DNA of 64,000 bases from Musa acuminata AAA Group (taxonomy: Eukaryota; Streptophyta; Magnoliopsida; Zingiberales; Musaceae). The stretch spans positions 33,098,501 to 33,162,500 of the forward strand of contig NC_088339.1 of the NCBI RefSeq assembly GCF_036884655.1, read 5' to 3'. The notes beneath the pieces were generated by a model, which saw only the letters and a list, made by a program, of their open reading frames with translations, had not been told where the DNA came from and did not search any database. Shown here piece after piece: positions 12,217 to 25,406 of the stretch. A program made the translations under genes and the position numbers. How positions within the stretch are numbered: position 1 is the first letter of the stretch; every line of letters starts with the position of its first letter.

Positions 12217-15200
12217 AAATTCTTTAATAATAAGTTATGAATGATACAATACGAGGGGAGCTTCACAAAATCTAACACTTGTACAACACAATCGAAGAAA
12301 GAAAACTTACGATGACATGACCACAGCATCATCAACAAGACAAACAATCGAACATCGTAAACTTCAAACAAAGTCAACGAAGGCACTCGAATGGAGTAAG
12401 AATTATTTTATGAACAATTTGGTCAATGTAATGCATCGTATCCGGCGATTTATTTGATTCATAGTGGTCCTCATCTTAGATAAATGGGTTAAATCTTGTC
12501 TCTATCATTAATGTCCACCTGCTGTGGGACAATTATTTCCTTTGCCTACGGTGCTTAGTGCTGCAATTACTCCTTTGTTTCGCGAGTACAACTTACGTAG
12601 ATTACTCGCACTCCTGCGAGATCGAAATCCTCAGACAAAACCGCATCACATAATTTAGTTTCTATGTTATTCGAATAAATTTAATTAGCTTTGAGATATT
12701 TTGTATATGGTTTAACTTATCACATAGTAAGATCTGAATAATTCTAATCTATTTTCTTTAATTTTGATTGTAAAATTTACGTAAATTGATCTTTATTATT
12801 CGATGGAGTGATATTATGAGTGCCAAGTGATAGTAATCCTTTATTCGATCATCATCTCTTCGTTAATTTTTTATTATTAGAAAGAAGAAAAAGGAGGGAG
12901 GGAGCGATGCGGTGGCCGCCGACAGTGCAGCGCAAGAAGATGAAGCTAGTTGGTATTCATTGCATGAGGTCGCGACGGCGGCCCCCTCGGAGGTGTCTTC
13001 AGCTCGTCCCCTGTTGATGTGATTGCTTGAGCTTTCGTAGTCGTCCCTCATGTTATCACATATGCATGCATAGGGTTTCGTAGTACACAACATGTGGTCG
13101 TTCGCAGAGAGTAAAAGTTCCGACGAGTCGTGACAATCCATGATCTCATCACCTTTTGACGATCGAGTAGAGGATGGAACGCACGGTTTTGAAGACACAG
13201 TCTGTCACTAATATCTCATGTCACTCATCATATATAAATATATAAATGATATAAGAAATATCTATCAACCAACCAATAAATTGAACATATGGAAACAGAA
13301 AATGATAAGACGAGTCAATAAAGTTTACTATATCATCATAAATTGTAATAAAAACTATTCAAAAATCTTTGACGAATAAGAGTACTCGAAGGTATAATTA
13401 AGATTTTTTTTCTCTCTCTCTCTCTTTAACTTCTCATATTACTACTCGAATCATCTAAATTTTAAAATTCATCTCGGATAACTCATTTTTTTCTCGATCA
13501 TTGAGTATTCGATGGAGATCGTAAAGGGAGTCTCTTTGCTTCATTTATTTTTTTTCTTAGAATCAAATTCTTCGACATAAAAAGTTTGAAAAAATAGATC
13601 AAGTCGAGTTGCTTCTTCAATTTCATCACTAAGAATAAATAAAATAGCATTCTTAACGAAAAATAGAACATATATATATGCACTTACAAATGTTATTGCC
13701 GCGTTACAATTCTCTTGCTATGTATGTCATGGTTTAAGGTTTGCTACGATGGATCCAACAAAAATGTCCTCCGCTGAGCTCCATTCATTTGAAGTGGTGC
13801 TGAAACACAACAAGCAGGACTTGCGATGTCAGTTCTGTTGTCGGGAATGAAGCTTTGAGAATCCATTGGTTGGTAACTAATATGTGAAAATGTAGGTGTT
13901 CCTCACTGAATGAGGCAATGTACCATTGGATGGGGGGGTGTGGATATGATTCCAATGCAAACACATCAAGCCACCACTGCATTTAGTGTTAGAGAATAAT
14001 CGATCCATGGCACCACTAACAATCGAGGATACTAAATTTTGTACCTAAAATTATAATCCGATATATATATATATATATACAAAACTTATATATTAAAATC
14101 TCATTCGATAGATTTTTAATTTTAAAATACTTATTTGATAATGATGTGACGAAGTTGGAGGGTTCGAAATCTCATATGATTAGTAAACGAAAGCATGATC
14201 TCTCTTTCCACACCGAATGATAAGATGTTTGTGGGTCAGAGAGAGAGACCAACAGCAGGGAAGAGAGATCATGGAATCTTGCCTTCAAAAAGTGTGCTTG
14301 TCTCGTGTTAGGGGCCCTCACCACACCATGTCGGTGCTTCTCTTCTCCTTTTTTTTCTCTATTTGTAGCCTTGTTGGCTTTCCCCATATGAAACGTACAC
14401 GACGTGAAGAAGGAGAAGAAACAGCAATCCAAAGCTTTGTCGCCAATGATTGAAGCAGCGAAGAGGTAGAGAGAAGTCTTCGAAAGGGTTGCGTCTTCTT
14501 CCCACCGGCGGATCATTAGGTTGTAGGTGAGATTTTGGAGTCTGCAACACCCGTGAGAGAGTGAGAGTGTGAATCCACCTACCACCACCACTGCAGGTTT
14601 CATTGTGTAGAGATGATGGATGAGATGCGATCATCCCCTCCTCATGCCCACCAAAGAGAATACTTCGAAGAATGACATGGAAGAATACATTCTTATATGA
14701 ACACATGCCTATATATTTATAATAAACATTTGGCATATTTCTATAAGTTTTGCTGCATTTGTATGCATCATTGAATTATCAAAACTGATTGAGCATCAAT
14801 TAACGTGTCTTAGGAAGAAAATCTAAGTTGTCGTAAGATTTAATGTGGTTTATAATTTACTTATGTGATGATGTGAGATGAAATCATCAGTTCACTTGAA
14901 CTAATCTCAACTTTAAGTAGTACATCTTCTCATATATACATTCAAAATATTCTTCTCTTTTTTTTGTCTTTTATGCTCTTTAGATCTACTAATGGAAACC
15001 AGTAATGCTTACTATATGTTATATTATCTTCTCCCATCAAACCATAGAAATACATCAATTATTTTATAAAACAATCTTAATTCTCAGGATTTCTTTCTTT
15101 GAAGTCCTTATTATTGTCTTGCAGTTGGGTTGATGGGTGAATAAATTGGATCACATTTTGCAGGAGAATTTATAATCAAAATATGAATATATTCTATCTT

Positions 15201-18200
15201 ATTAACCAAGCCAATAAAAAAGAACTCTCCTAAATTGAATCACCACAAGAGAATAAATAGAATAAAGAGAGGAGGAAACACCACCATAGAGAGAGAGAAA
15301 GAGAGAGAGAGTAGCTTAATTCTCCATCTTTTTGGTGTAAACAATCGAGTATGGGAAAACATTTGATTCTTTTATTGAACAATAGTCTTCTATATATTTG
15401 CATAAATGATATGATACAAAGATATGTGTATGTAAAATCATTCTCACACATTTTACTCTCCTAAAGTGGCTCTTCAATATTCGTGCTCTATCTAATAAAT
15501 CTGCCAACATTCCTTCATCCATTCCCACTTTTCTTGAACTGGTGGTGCTTGCTATCATGATGAGGAATAAAGCTGGTGCATGTCTTCTACGTGACTTCCG
15601 AATCTTCTTTACTGAAACAAAGATAAGCTCAGATTGGTACACTTGCACATTATATACAGACTTCTATATAATTTTTATTTAGTCTTATAAGATCGGTAAC
15701 ATTATAATGTTTCCTTACTAAGAGTATGTTGTTACCATCATCAATCATTCCAAAATAAATTTTATAATTAATTTATTTGATGTGCAAAGATAAACAATAT
15801 GGCTTTTATCATCCGAGACAATATTATGACTTCTTATAACCTGTATAACAAGATTAGTGATGAGTGAATATGTCACCAAAATATCATCATTGCTTAATCA
15901 AAATTGACATTATAATATCCTGATTTATTTTTATATTAAAAGTGGAAAAAAAACTTAAACGAGGGCTAAACATAACTTATGCACGACCAAATATTTAGAT
16001 TCGAAAGAATTAATAGGTTAATTATCCCATCGAATCATATCGTGATAAATTGTATCATAGCCAATCTATTGTTAGGCAAGATGAGAGGGGTTTTAGCAGA
16101 TTGGGAGTATCCGTAGATAGAGATAGATGACAAGTCTAATCAGGCCTTACATGCCCCATTAAGAATGGATTAGATGGGTCCGCTACCACTAACTTGAGCT
16201 CAACAAATTATAGATCGATTATCGGATAACTTTACTAACTTGAAAAATACTTATTTATGTAGACCTAATTTCTTCGTGATCTACCAACAAATCTCAAATT
16301 GTGAACCTTCAATGTCTCAACCGCGGGCTTCGGCCCGCGTACGATATCCAAGTTGAAAGCCTACGTCGAGAAGAATAATCAAACTAATCTCCACAATTGA
16401 CTAAGAGAAAAATAGTACTCCAACATAATTATTTGTTAAACCTATAGGTGTTCGCTTGAGTGTGTGGTGAAGAGGGGATGTGAAAAGCCTCCTCTCACTA
16501 AAGTGATGATTCTCATCTTTTCTTGGCACCACCACATGTTGCCTAATTCTTTTAGGAAACATGGTACCCACTTTCGTACCAAATTCTATGACACCAAAAG
16601 AAATTTTTGGATGGATGGTCGTTAAAGCATCACTCGAGATGGGATCATTACCACTCATTCATGTTCCATTTTAAAGCTTTCCTAAAAATTTTAATATGAT
16701 TTAAGCTTAGTTTTCAGTTCTCACAAGAATCAAACAATGAGTTGCGCTTCCACAATCGAGTGATATCAGTGGCAGCTGATGCACAAGCAACTCATTGTCT
16801 TTGTCACTGGTTTTCCAGCCAATTTGAGATCCGATGGCAGCCTGCTCTCTCAGCTCTGCACATGTTCTTGGTTAAAGCGATGTCACGATCGGTTCAGGTT
16901 CATTAAAATAAATGTGTGGATGAGTACATCAAGTTAGTATGCTGTGTTAGAATAGGACATGTAGCAGTGAACATGACTCAGTCTCTTTAAAGGAGGAAGA
17001 TGGGGAGATGAACATGGGATAATAGCTGGCCAGCTTAGGACTAATAACCATTATTACAACAGTAGAGGATGATAGGGACAACGTGAGCGCAAGGAAGGAT
17101 AGGGCTTCGGCAATAAAGAAGAAGTCATTGCTGCGGCAACACCTAATTTCCACCAAACTATATGGACCTTTGACCCGAAGGTTGCGTGGGAGGGTAGAAG
17201 TGTTGTCTGCAAGCTGTGACATGTTGGGTTTGGTCACCACGGCATGCAAGAAGAAGATGGTGGTGAGGAGAGGGGGAAAACCGTGGGAAGAGCAGCTGAT
17301 GTATACATGCATCCTTAGCTGCATTATTTCATGTTGCTTGCCTTACAACAGTGTCTGCGGATGACCGAGTCGTGTGTGATGCTTCGAAATCTTGTTCTGT
17401 ATCACCCAACTCAAATCACTAGGGTTTGGGGAAGCTCTGATGCATCGTTCTGCAAGGTGTCAACGAGCTGAGATGGCAGTGTCCATGTAGCTACAGTTGT
17501 GTGTTCTTGTCATAGCCAATTGGATTTGTCGGAGAATCTCTCTGCTCTTCCTCCTGATTCAATGGCTTGTTATTATACTTTTTGTTGAAGTCAATGGATA
17601 ACTCAAATAAAACAGCAATGCTGCTGATCAGAAGAAGTAGGTGGTGGTGAGACCTTAGGACAATTTTGCTCCTTTTGATGCAAATTTGAGTCAGTCAAAT
17701 ATATTATTGATGGATTTGTTTTGTTCCCTTTTTTTTTTATTGCATCGAATAGTATGTATGCAAAGAGAAATGTTGAATGTTTGTTTGAGAGAGAGAGAGA
17801 GAGAGACTTCATTTTCCCCAAGGGAATGGGAAACTTACTGCCATCTCAAGCTTTCTATATCCCTAATAAATGGGGAGAGAACAAACGGTGAATGGTCCTC
17901 GACAATCAACTGCTCAACTGCACTCTTGTCCGCAGGACCCCCTTCCCTCTCATCTCCCTGTCGCACCGCCGACAGGGTTCCGCATGCCCTTTAATGTGGC
18001 CACACCTCGCGGCCGAGACCCTCGCCTCTCTGGATAGTAATGCGCTCCATTTTCTGGTTCCTGTCTCGGTCGACACAACAGAAAGCACGGCCTCCCTTTC
18101 ATGCACCTACCGGTCTCCTGTGCCACGCAAACGAGACAAGCACTGTTCTCTTGTGATCCCTTCCGTTTCAGTCCCTCGAGCAACGCTTGATGCCGCCGTG

Positions 18201-18555
18201 GAAGGAAGTCTCCTCCTCGCTTGCTCTCACCCATCTTTGGTCACACGAAACACCCATTGGTGGAGAACGAAGACGAGCTTTCCTGCCATGAACCAAGGAA
18301 AGATACAAGGCAACGTCACCAGTAATGGAGTTTTCTCTTCTCAGGAGGAGCACGGCATTGCTGATGCTTGACTTCATGTAACTCTTCTTTTTCTGTGCTC
18401 TTAGGTGGTGATGACCGCACTCCATTCCTCGGAGAACATGACAAGCCTTATCATTCCGCCTATGGTGGTGGTGTTGGTGGTTCTACTGTTTGTTTATGGT
18501 ATTCGGTGGACCCTGGCTTCTTCTTCGTGAGCTCCTCTAATCTCTCACATCATCC
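12217..18555. other. Gene-poor region, mostly AT-rich
   Basis: No gene recognised. Frames on the - strand at 12863-13198, 14172-14736 and 15316-15648 are open for 100 or more codons but show no domain or splice pattern I can support. A GC-richer stretch at 17890-18370 contains a + strand open frame of about 159 codons without recognisable motifs; it may be promoter or leader of the DUF868 gene. Short GA tracts occur at 15288-15310 and 17788-17806, and an AT tract at 14061-14079. Confidence 0.4.
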
Positions 18556-18582
18556 TTGGCTCTAAGACTTTGTTTACCTTTA

Positions 18583-18589
18583 CTTTATA
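18583..18589 (+). promoter_or_regulatory. TATA-like box upstream of the DUF868 gene
   Basis: TTTATAT about 260 bp before the preferred ATG; it would give a leader of roughly 230 nt. Confidence 0.3.
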
Positions 18590-18846
18590 TCTTGTTCGAC
18601 ACACTCTTCGCCACTGCACAAGAAAAGGACCTTAAATTAGACCAAGTCCATAACCAATTCAAGCCTTCTTTTCTTTGGATTCCACATGAACTGGACATGA
18701 AAAGCAAGAAGAAAGAAAGAAGCAACGGCAAGCATATTTCTTCCCTTCCTTTCTGCTCTGCTTCCATGCACCTCGGAACAGCAACAATGGTGAGCAAAGC
18801 AAAGAGGAACCTCCTGCCTTCCGGTCATCTTCTCCTTCCTCCGTCC

Positions 18847-19764
18847 ATGAAGAACTTCGCCTCATGCTTCAGCGAGCACGCAGTCAAAGTCTCCGAGCCC
18901 TCCTGCTCGGGGAGCAGCAGCAGCGGCGGCAACTCCTTGGTGGTCGACACCAGCTGCTCGGTTCTAAGCGCCGTCACCTGCCTCTACCGGACGAGGCTGA
19001 TCGCCACGCAGAGGGAGCTCCTCATCAGGGTCGCCTGGTCCAAGGGGCATGCCGGCCCCATGCTTTCCGTTGGCATCGACGACAACCCGTCGGTCGACCG
19101 GTGGGAGCCAAACGCCATGAACTGTCAGCTGCTGATGAAGAAGAAGGGCAGCAGAGCGTACGCCGCCGGGGACTGCGCCGTTCGACTTCACTGGGACATT
19201 TCCTCAGCTAAGTTCGGATCGGGTCCGGAGCCGATCGATGGGTTCTATGTCGTGATGGTCGTGAACTCGGAGCTCGCGCTGTCGCTCGGAGACATGAGCG
19301 AAGAATGCACGCGAAGGTTCGAGGAGGCGCTTCCGGTCGCGGAATCCTCGATGATCAGCCGGAAAGAACAGGTCATCGGCCAGGGACTTCACTCCACGAG
19401 AGCTCGGTTTCGGGAGGACGGCGGCGACCACGAGATCACCATCAGGTGCAAGGAAGACGGGTGGGACGCCAAGGAGTCGGAGCTGTCGGTGACGGTCGAC
19501 AAGAAGCGGGTGGTGCACGTGAGGCGGCTGCGGTGGAACTTCCGGGGGAACCAGACGCTCTTCATCGACGGGTCGCCGGTGGACATGATGTGGGACATGC
19601 ACGGGTGGAGGTTCGGCAACGCGCCGGGGTGGGCGGTGTTCATGTTCCGGAAGCGGAGCGCGTTGGAGAGCAGGCTGTGGCTGGAGGAGGAGACGGTGGA
19701 CAGGGAGCAAGGCGGCGCGTCGGGGTTCTCCCTGCTGATACAACAAGCCTTCAAGAGCACTTGA
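18847..19764 (+). CDS. DUF868 family protein
   Basis: Single-exon gene of 305 codons plus stop. The start is placed at MKNFASCFSEHAVKVSE because family members begin MRDFPSCFGENGVQV or similar. Downstream: LSAVTCLYRTRL, AWSKGHAGPMLSVGIDD, WDISSAKFGSGPEPIDGFYV, VNSELALSLGDM, then LRWNFRGNQTLFIDG and GNAPGWAVFMFRKR, all typical of DUF868. The biochemical function of the family is unknown to me; proteins are predicted soluble. The frame is open upstream to an ATG at 18556, which would add 97 residues that lack family similarity. A TATA-like TTTATAT at 18583-18589 lies inside that extension, which supports the shorter start. Third-position GC is high. No break is seen. Confidence 0.9.
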   Translation: MKNFASCFSEHAVKVSEPSCSGSSSSGGNSLVVDTSCSVLSAVTCLYRTRLIATQRELLIRVAWSKGHAGPMLSVGIDDNPSVDRWEPNAMNCQLLMKKKGSRAYAAGDCAVRLHWDISSAKFGSGPEPIDGFYVVMVVNSELALSLGDMSEECTRRFEEALPVAESSMISRKEQVIGQGLHSTRARFREDGGDHEITIRCKEDGWDAKESELSVTVDKKRVVHVRRLRWNFRGNQTLFIDGSPVDMMWDMHGWRFGNAPGWAVFMFRKRSALESRLWLEEETVDREQGGASGFSLLIQQAFKST

Positions 19765-20879
19765 AGAAGCTTGGCGAGGCGTGTGATGTTGGCTGGCTTT
19801 CTACTGTTGCGCGTGAGCAGTCACTGACTCGATCGAGTTGCAGAGATGTGAATTGGTGGATTGATGGAGAGCAGATTGCTTCTTCCCCAAACCTTTCTTT
19901 CTTTCTTTCTTGTTGATAATACAGTTTCAGTTTTTTTTCTCTTTACATCATCAGTTGACTTTTTTGAGAAGAAAAACAATTCAAGGCATGGAGATGAAGC
20001 TTTCTTAGCCTTGCCTTTGTGAGGAAAATGGTTGTGGACATTCATGCATTTAATGTGAAATGCCACTCAGAATTGCAGAATCCACCCTTAATAATCGCCA
20101 CGGTTTGTCTCGACTCTGTTGGGAGCTCTGTGTTTTTTGTTCTCATGATGGATGGCTCTCCCACCACTAACACTCTCTATGCACACACACAGGAGGATGG
20201 ATTTCAAGGTGATGAGATGACAAACGTTTCAGTCTATGCATAAATAACATAGAAAATAATAATCTAAAACATGCTAGTTTTCATCCAACTAATCATGCTG
20301 CAACCCACGGGTTGGTTATGGGCTCCATGAGATCCCAGGGATAACGTCTGACACCATTTTAGCCGCTACAGCATGTCAGACGGTCGGTTTTCATCACATG
20401 ACGATGCGATGGGCGTGTGCTTCTTTAACACCCGCTCCTTCTTCTTCTTCTTCTTCTTCTTCTTCTTCTTTCTTTGTTTTTTTTGCCTGAATTTAGACCA
20501 AAGTTACTCCATCTCACAGAATAATATTGCATATCCTATCCTCACAACTAAAACGGTGGCAAATGAACCGCACACTACAATGACAAGTACTTGGGGAAGT
20601 AGTCTGGCAGATCAATAATGGAATGTCAAGTTTCTTGTAGTTTTCTTATGACCTCCTATTTATGTCTGTCTGGTGTTAGGTGCTTCCTCTTTGAACTGAA
20701 CAGGTCTTGGCCACTCCAGAGACTGTTCATGAGGTCATCTTCTTACTTGAAACAACTCACATCCCTTGAATTAGTAGTAGTAGTAGTAGTTGGGTAGGTT
20801 TGACGCCTTCCGTTGTCCATATCAAACTATCTTGTTCTACCTACTCCCAAAAGTTTTCTGGCCAGGGAAAGATATGGAT
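19765..20879. other. 3' flank of the DUF868 gene and intergenic DNA
   Basis: Contains a (CTT)n microsatellite at 20438-20470 and a short AGT repeat at 20774-20790. No gene recognised. Confidence 0.45.
20438..20470. repeat. (CTT)n microsatellite
   Basis: Eleven or so CTT units in intergenic DNA. Confidence 0.95.
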
Positions 20880-23106
20880 GAAGTTTCGAGTTCAAGCAAA
20901 ATCTATGTAGTCCACTGGCAAACTTGCACTCACAAGCAAGGATTTCCTTCAACCCATTGCCATCTGCAGTGGAAATGACATTTCTTGAGCCATGAGGAAT
21001 AGTAGCAACTGTTGCAACAAGAGATGGACCCAAAGACTGAACCTAATCGATAAGTGTTGCTGCTGGTGTCTCACATGTATCTGATGACACCTAATCGAAT
21101 TGATTCATTCTTGTCTCCCAGAGCACGCACATTCAGTAAACTCCGGAGAAAAAATTCTGCTGCATGACAAAAGTATACTTCTTTAAACTGATACAGAAAA
21201 TGGTTTTTAATTTAAATAAAAGATAGGTAAGTATGCACAACCTCCAAATTATACTGCTACCAACACAAGAAGAAATTTCTATACATAGCAAGTGTAAGCA
21301 TTTTTGTCAAGTTTCCTGACTTGAGTAACTTAACAATCATCTCCTGGACTTCTTTTAGTTTCTTGTCTCCTTCTGGTATAACCTTTTCCAGAATTCAGGG
21401 GACAGATCAATATAATTTTTATAATGTCATTTTCAATATAATTATGTGCTACTGGACAGATTCCGAAAGCAAAAGATCGAATACCATGTTTGCATTTCAC
21501 CCGATAATGACGCAACTGGGATGATGATTGGAATAATCATCAACATGCTTACAGGTTATGCATGCACTTCCGAGGCCTCCACTTCTGTTGTCTAAATCAT
21601 TAATTTGGTAAGTACCTCCAATTTCAGGTTTACTTCTAAACCTATAATGCCACCATTGCAGTCTTGCAGATGACACTACTTTCAGATACTGCATACCAAA
21701 GAGGATATTATCTAGCAATTGTAAGTAGCAACAAAACTTGAAAGGAGGACCAATAGTTTCCTATATTGCTCATACCATGGATACTTCACTGTTGGAGTGT
21801 TATTTCAGGCAAACACATGGAAATCAGAGAAAGCAAAGACACACTAGAGGAATTACCTAATGATACTGTCTAGTTTCTTCCTTGTTAGAATCATATTCAG
21901 AGAACCTTCAGAATTCTTTTGCAAGTTTATAGACATAGAGTTGCCTTTCAGATGATTTCATTTCAGGAATTGTTTGATGCTGTCAGATATTTCAGTCAAG
22001 AATCCACTACATCACAATTCACATACTATGACAACACTAACCTAGATCACTTATCTACAAGTCATTTTACAGCAAATAACTTAAGTCCAAGTTTTTGTTT
22101 GCCCGTGATTATTTCAAAGAGATTTTGATTAAGAAAAAGCTTGATTTTAAGAATTTAAAACCTATGTTGGATTTTCAATTATTGAGGATGATTATGTTAA
22201 GGAATTACTCAGTCAAGCAATAAAGCATGAATAATCCATCTATTAATTAATTAACTAAAATATGATTAATTCACTAAGAAAATGATTAAGCAATCCTTCA
22301 AGAATAAAGAAACATCTAATAATACATAGGCTATTGCTATGGTAGCCCCGATGATGTTCTACTTTCACCAAACTATCATAAAAGAATGAAAACACAACAA
22401 CAATAACAACAACATGCAGCGCTTCTATCATCAGTGTCCTTCTTATGTAACTTATCAAACATAATTGATCAAAAACTTTTCAAGATGTTTGATGACTTGC
22501 TACATCCTTTTATCTCGGCTTTAATACCATCATGAGCAATGCTAGAACCAGTCTATGAATGTTAAATTACCACTTGTTCTTGCAGACAAATAAACTGTTG
22601 AATCTCGGATTTTGATGATGAAATCAATTGTCATTTGTTGTCTAATCTATGTGTTGAGATAAGTGTGCAGGATTAACTACGATGAAAGTTAAACATGCAG
22701 CAGGAGTTGCGCCGGAGTCAAGACAATGATCACGTTGGGAGTTCGAGAGTTCGACGGAAGTTCGGACAGTCGTCGGAGGTTCTGCGGGAACAAATCCGAG
22801 AAGTCCATAAGCTTGCCAAAAGAAGCTCGTCGGAACTCGCCAAGTGGATCGTCGCAAGTCCAGGAGTTTGCCGGAAGTCCGCAGGAGCATCACCGAGGGT
22901 TCATCGGATGATCGACGGAAGTTCGCCGGAAGAAGCGATTGACGCACCGGAGCAAGCTGCAGAAATTGTCTTAGGATTTATCGTAGTTAGCACAATGATT
23001 AAGTTGGAAATGGAAGGTGATCCCATTAGCTTAATCTTGGGGCAATTGGGCCCCTGAAAAACCCAAATTGGGCCGAATGGATCTACCCATTCGGACCCTG
23101 ATTGCT

Positions 23107-23336
23107 GTGGGAGGTGCAACCGCCCAAGCTAGGAGGTAGCACCGCCTGGGCTAAGTCTCCCAGGGAGACTGGGCGGTGCAACCGCCCCAGCCAGGAGGTA
23201 GCACCGCCTGGGCTCAGTCTCCGAGCGAGACTGGGCAGTGCAACCTCCCCTGACAGGAGGTAGCACCGCCTGAGCTCGGTCTTCGAGCTCTGGCAGGCGG
23301 TGCAACCGCCCCAGTCAGGAGGTGCAACCGCCTGAT
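23107..23336. repeat. 62-bp GC-rich palindromic minisatellite within the solo LTR
   Basis: Four units starting near 23110, 23171, 23233 and 23295. Each holds GGCGGTGCAACCGCC and, about 25 bp later, GGAGGTAGCACCGCC. Both phrases are short palindromes able to form hairpins. They lie just upstream of the LTR TATA box. Confidence 0.9.
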
Positions 23337-23391
23337 CCCGGAATTCCGGGAATTGATAATTTTGAGCTCCAAATTTGAACTGGGTTGGGGC

Positions 23392-23400
23392 CTATAAATA
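23392..23400 (+). promoter_or_regulatory. TATA box of the solo LTR
   Basis: CTATAAATA within the LTR, followed by an A-rich transcribed-type segment; the position fits the U3/R boundary. Confidence 0.6.
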
Positions 23401-25359
23401 CCCCACCCGTTCAGCACTGAAAGAACAGAACTTACACTCAAAATGTTGATCTCTTTCTGTGATTCTTAGAGCTCAAAATTATTGTAAAAGCCAAAAGTTC
23501 TCCTCCCTCTGTTCTTCAAAGTTTTGAGTTGTAAAAAGAGGAGAGAAAATTTCTGTAAGGGTTGTCTCCTAAGCCCGTCAAAAGGAGTGAAACTATAAAA
23601 GGGTGGTTGGCCTTCGCCTATTGAAGGAAGACCTCTAGTTGACGTCGGTGACCTCGTCGATGGAGGAAGCCAAAAGTGGAGTAGGTCAAGATCGACCGAA
23701 CCACTCTAAATCTCGGTTTGCATTTACTTTGAGCATATTATCTTTACTGCAAACCTCCTCTTAAGCTTACTGCTTTTTGCGCATATACGATCGGGTTTCA
23801 AGCTTTGCACTTTCCGAATTAGCGTTTAGACGTAAATATGCTTTTTCGTACGATCATCATATTTCAGATTACGTTTACGTTTTGATTTTTACCATAACTG
23901 CAAACTGCCTTTATACCCTTGCTTAAACAGCATCTCGCCTAATCAAGTGATTTACGAATCAGCATTTAGACGTAAATCAGTTTCTTCGTACGAACGTCGT
24001 ATTTCAGTTTGCGCTTATATTCTGGTTTTCATCATAACTGCAAACTGCCTTCATAGATTGACTTTAACATCATCTTGCTTGATCTTAAGTTAAAGTAATC
24101 TTAGAATCGACTTTCAAACAGAAATCGTTTTTATCGTTCGAACGCAGTTTCGATTTAATCGCAGAAAGTTTTCCGCTGCACTAATTCACCCCCCCCTCTT
24201 AGTGCTCTTGATCCTAACATAAACAACCATCCTACATCCTAGATTATAATTATCACACTACTGCTCATATTAAATAAATTTGCAGACAAATTATTTGTTG
24301 GCTAGATATGAGCAATTATTATCTAATCCGGATTCCTTACAGGCAATTAAGGCAGTCATCACATGATCATCTAATTTCACCTGATAACAGAGGTTGATGC
24401 TCAGCATCTGCTTGTACCACCACATACAGCTGCTGATCTCATTGAGTTGAGTCTACATCCTCAGAAATGAACCAAAGAGTGTCGGGTAAATCTCAACTGC
24501 AAAAGCAAAGGCTTCAGCAACTAAAGAAACATGGGGAAATGTAATATCAGAATACTTGCCACAGCACTGTGGATTGGATTGGTATTTAGGGATACGATAA
24601 AGAAAAAAGGTCGTTTTCAAGGTGAAAATTTTGAACCTATTCATTAAGTACATGGTCAAAGGGTCTTCTAAAGTACATCCACCTGATCAAAAGTATGACA
24701 GTTCAGAAAGAAAAAGTTATATTATGTACATCATGCAAAATGAAAAGCATGAGTATGATATCAGGTTCTAAATCCCTTCTATTCTTGTTCCAGTGGCATG
24801 GACATCAACCTCAAGTTTATCCTATTTTTTGTTACTTGAGTGGCTACAAAATTGAACTCTAATATATCTCTTAATATCAATTTGTTCTGCTTTAGATAGA
24901 GCAGTTATATCAATGCTTAGAAGATTATCACCTAGAACAGTAGGCCAAAGGCACCAGGTTGTCTTGCTAAGAAGATGCCATTCTTTGGTTCTCCACCACA
25001 GACTAGTCTGACTGTGCTCTGCAAACTGAAACTAGCATGGATCTGAAACAAAATTTTCTTGTTAAGGTTGCATGTTTTCTATCAGGAGATCTTGCAATGA
25101 AATTCTACACACAGGGCATTTTACATGAAATGTAAGCCCACAAAATCGATGAATGTGCAAAACATCCTTTTCTTGGAATTCTGAAAGAAACTACACCTAC
25201 AAAAAACAGAGGGACAAATTAGATAGGTACGAACTGAAAATAAACATGCGAATAACTTTTAGGAGCTGGTCGAAAAGGATAGAAGACAAAAAAAGAGCAT
25301 AGCCATTGTGAAAATTAGCTATAGAAGACTATAAGTGAATAACCAAGCGCAGCTCTTTT

Positions 25360-25360
<1 letters not shown>

Positions 25361-25405
<45 letters not shown>

Positions 25406-25406
25406 G
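25361..25406. repeat. (TG)n(AG)n compound microsatellite
   Basis: About 12 TG units followed by about 11 AG units. Confidence 0.96.

Larger units (their letters stand above)
22596..24219. mobile_element. Solo LTR, Ty1/Copia (SIRE/Maximus-like)
   Basis: Begins TGTTGAATCTCGGATTTTGA and ends CTTGATCCTAACA, with TGTT/AACA terminal inverted repeats. It is flanked by a perfect 5-bp target duplication TAAAC (22591-22595 and 24220-24224), which fixes both ends. Length is 1624 bp with no internal coding region, so it is the product of LTR-LTR recombination. A TATA box (CTATAAATA) lies at 23392-23400. The C-rich run followed by CTCTTAGTGCTCTTG near the 3' end is typical of SIRE/Maximus Copia LTRs, from memory. 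Orientation is + by the TATA box and C-rich 3' end. It contains four 62-bp GC-rich repeat units. Confidence 0.88.

Noticed and set aside
8021..14603. Search for tRNA, rRNA or miRNA hairpin genes in the gene-poor part
   Set aside because: No stretch with tRNA box A and B pattern or a convincing miRNA-type hairpin was seen by eye.
17892..18371. 159-codon + strand frame upstream of the DUF868 gene
   Set aside because: No recognisable domain, no splice context and no clear similarity to known proteins; kept only as a remark in the intergenic entry.
19204..19746. 180-codon - strand frame
   Set aside because: Antisense shadow of the GC-rich DUF868 coding sequence; His-, Arg- and Pro-rich with no motif.
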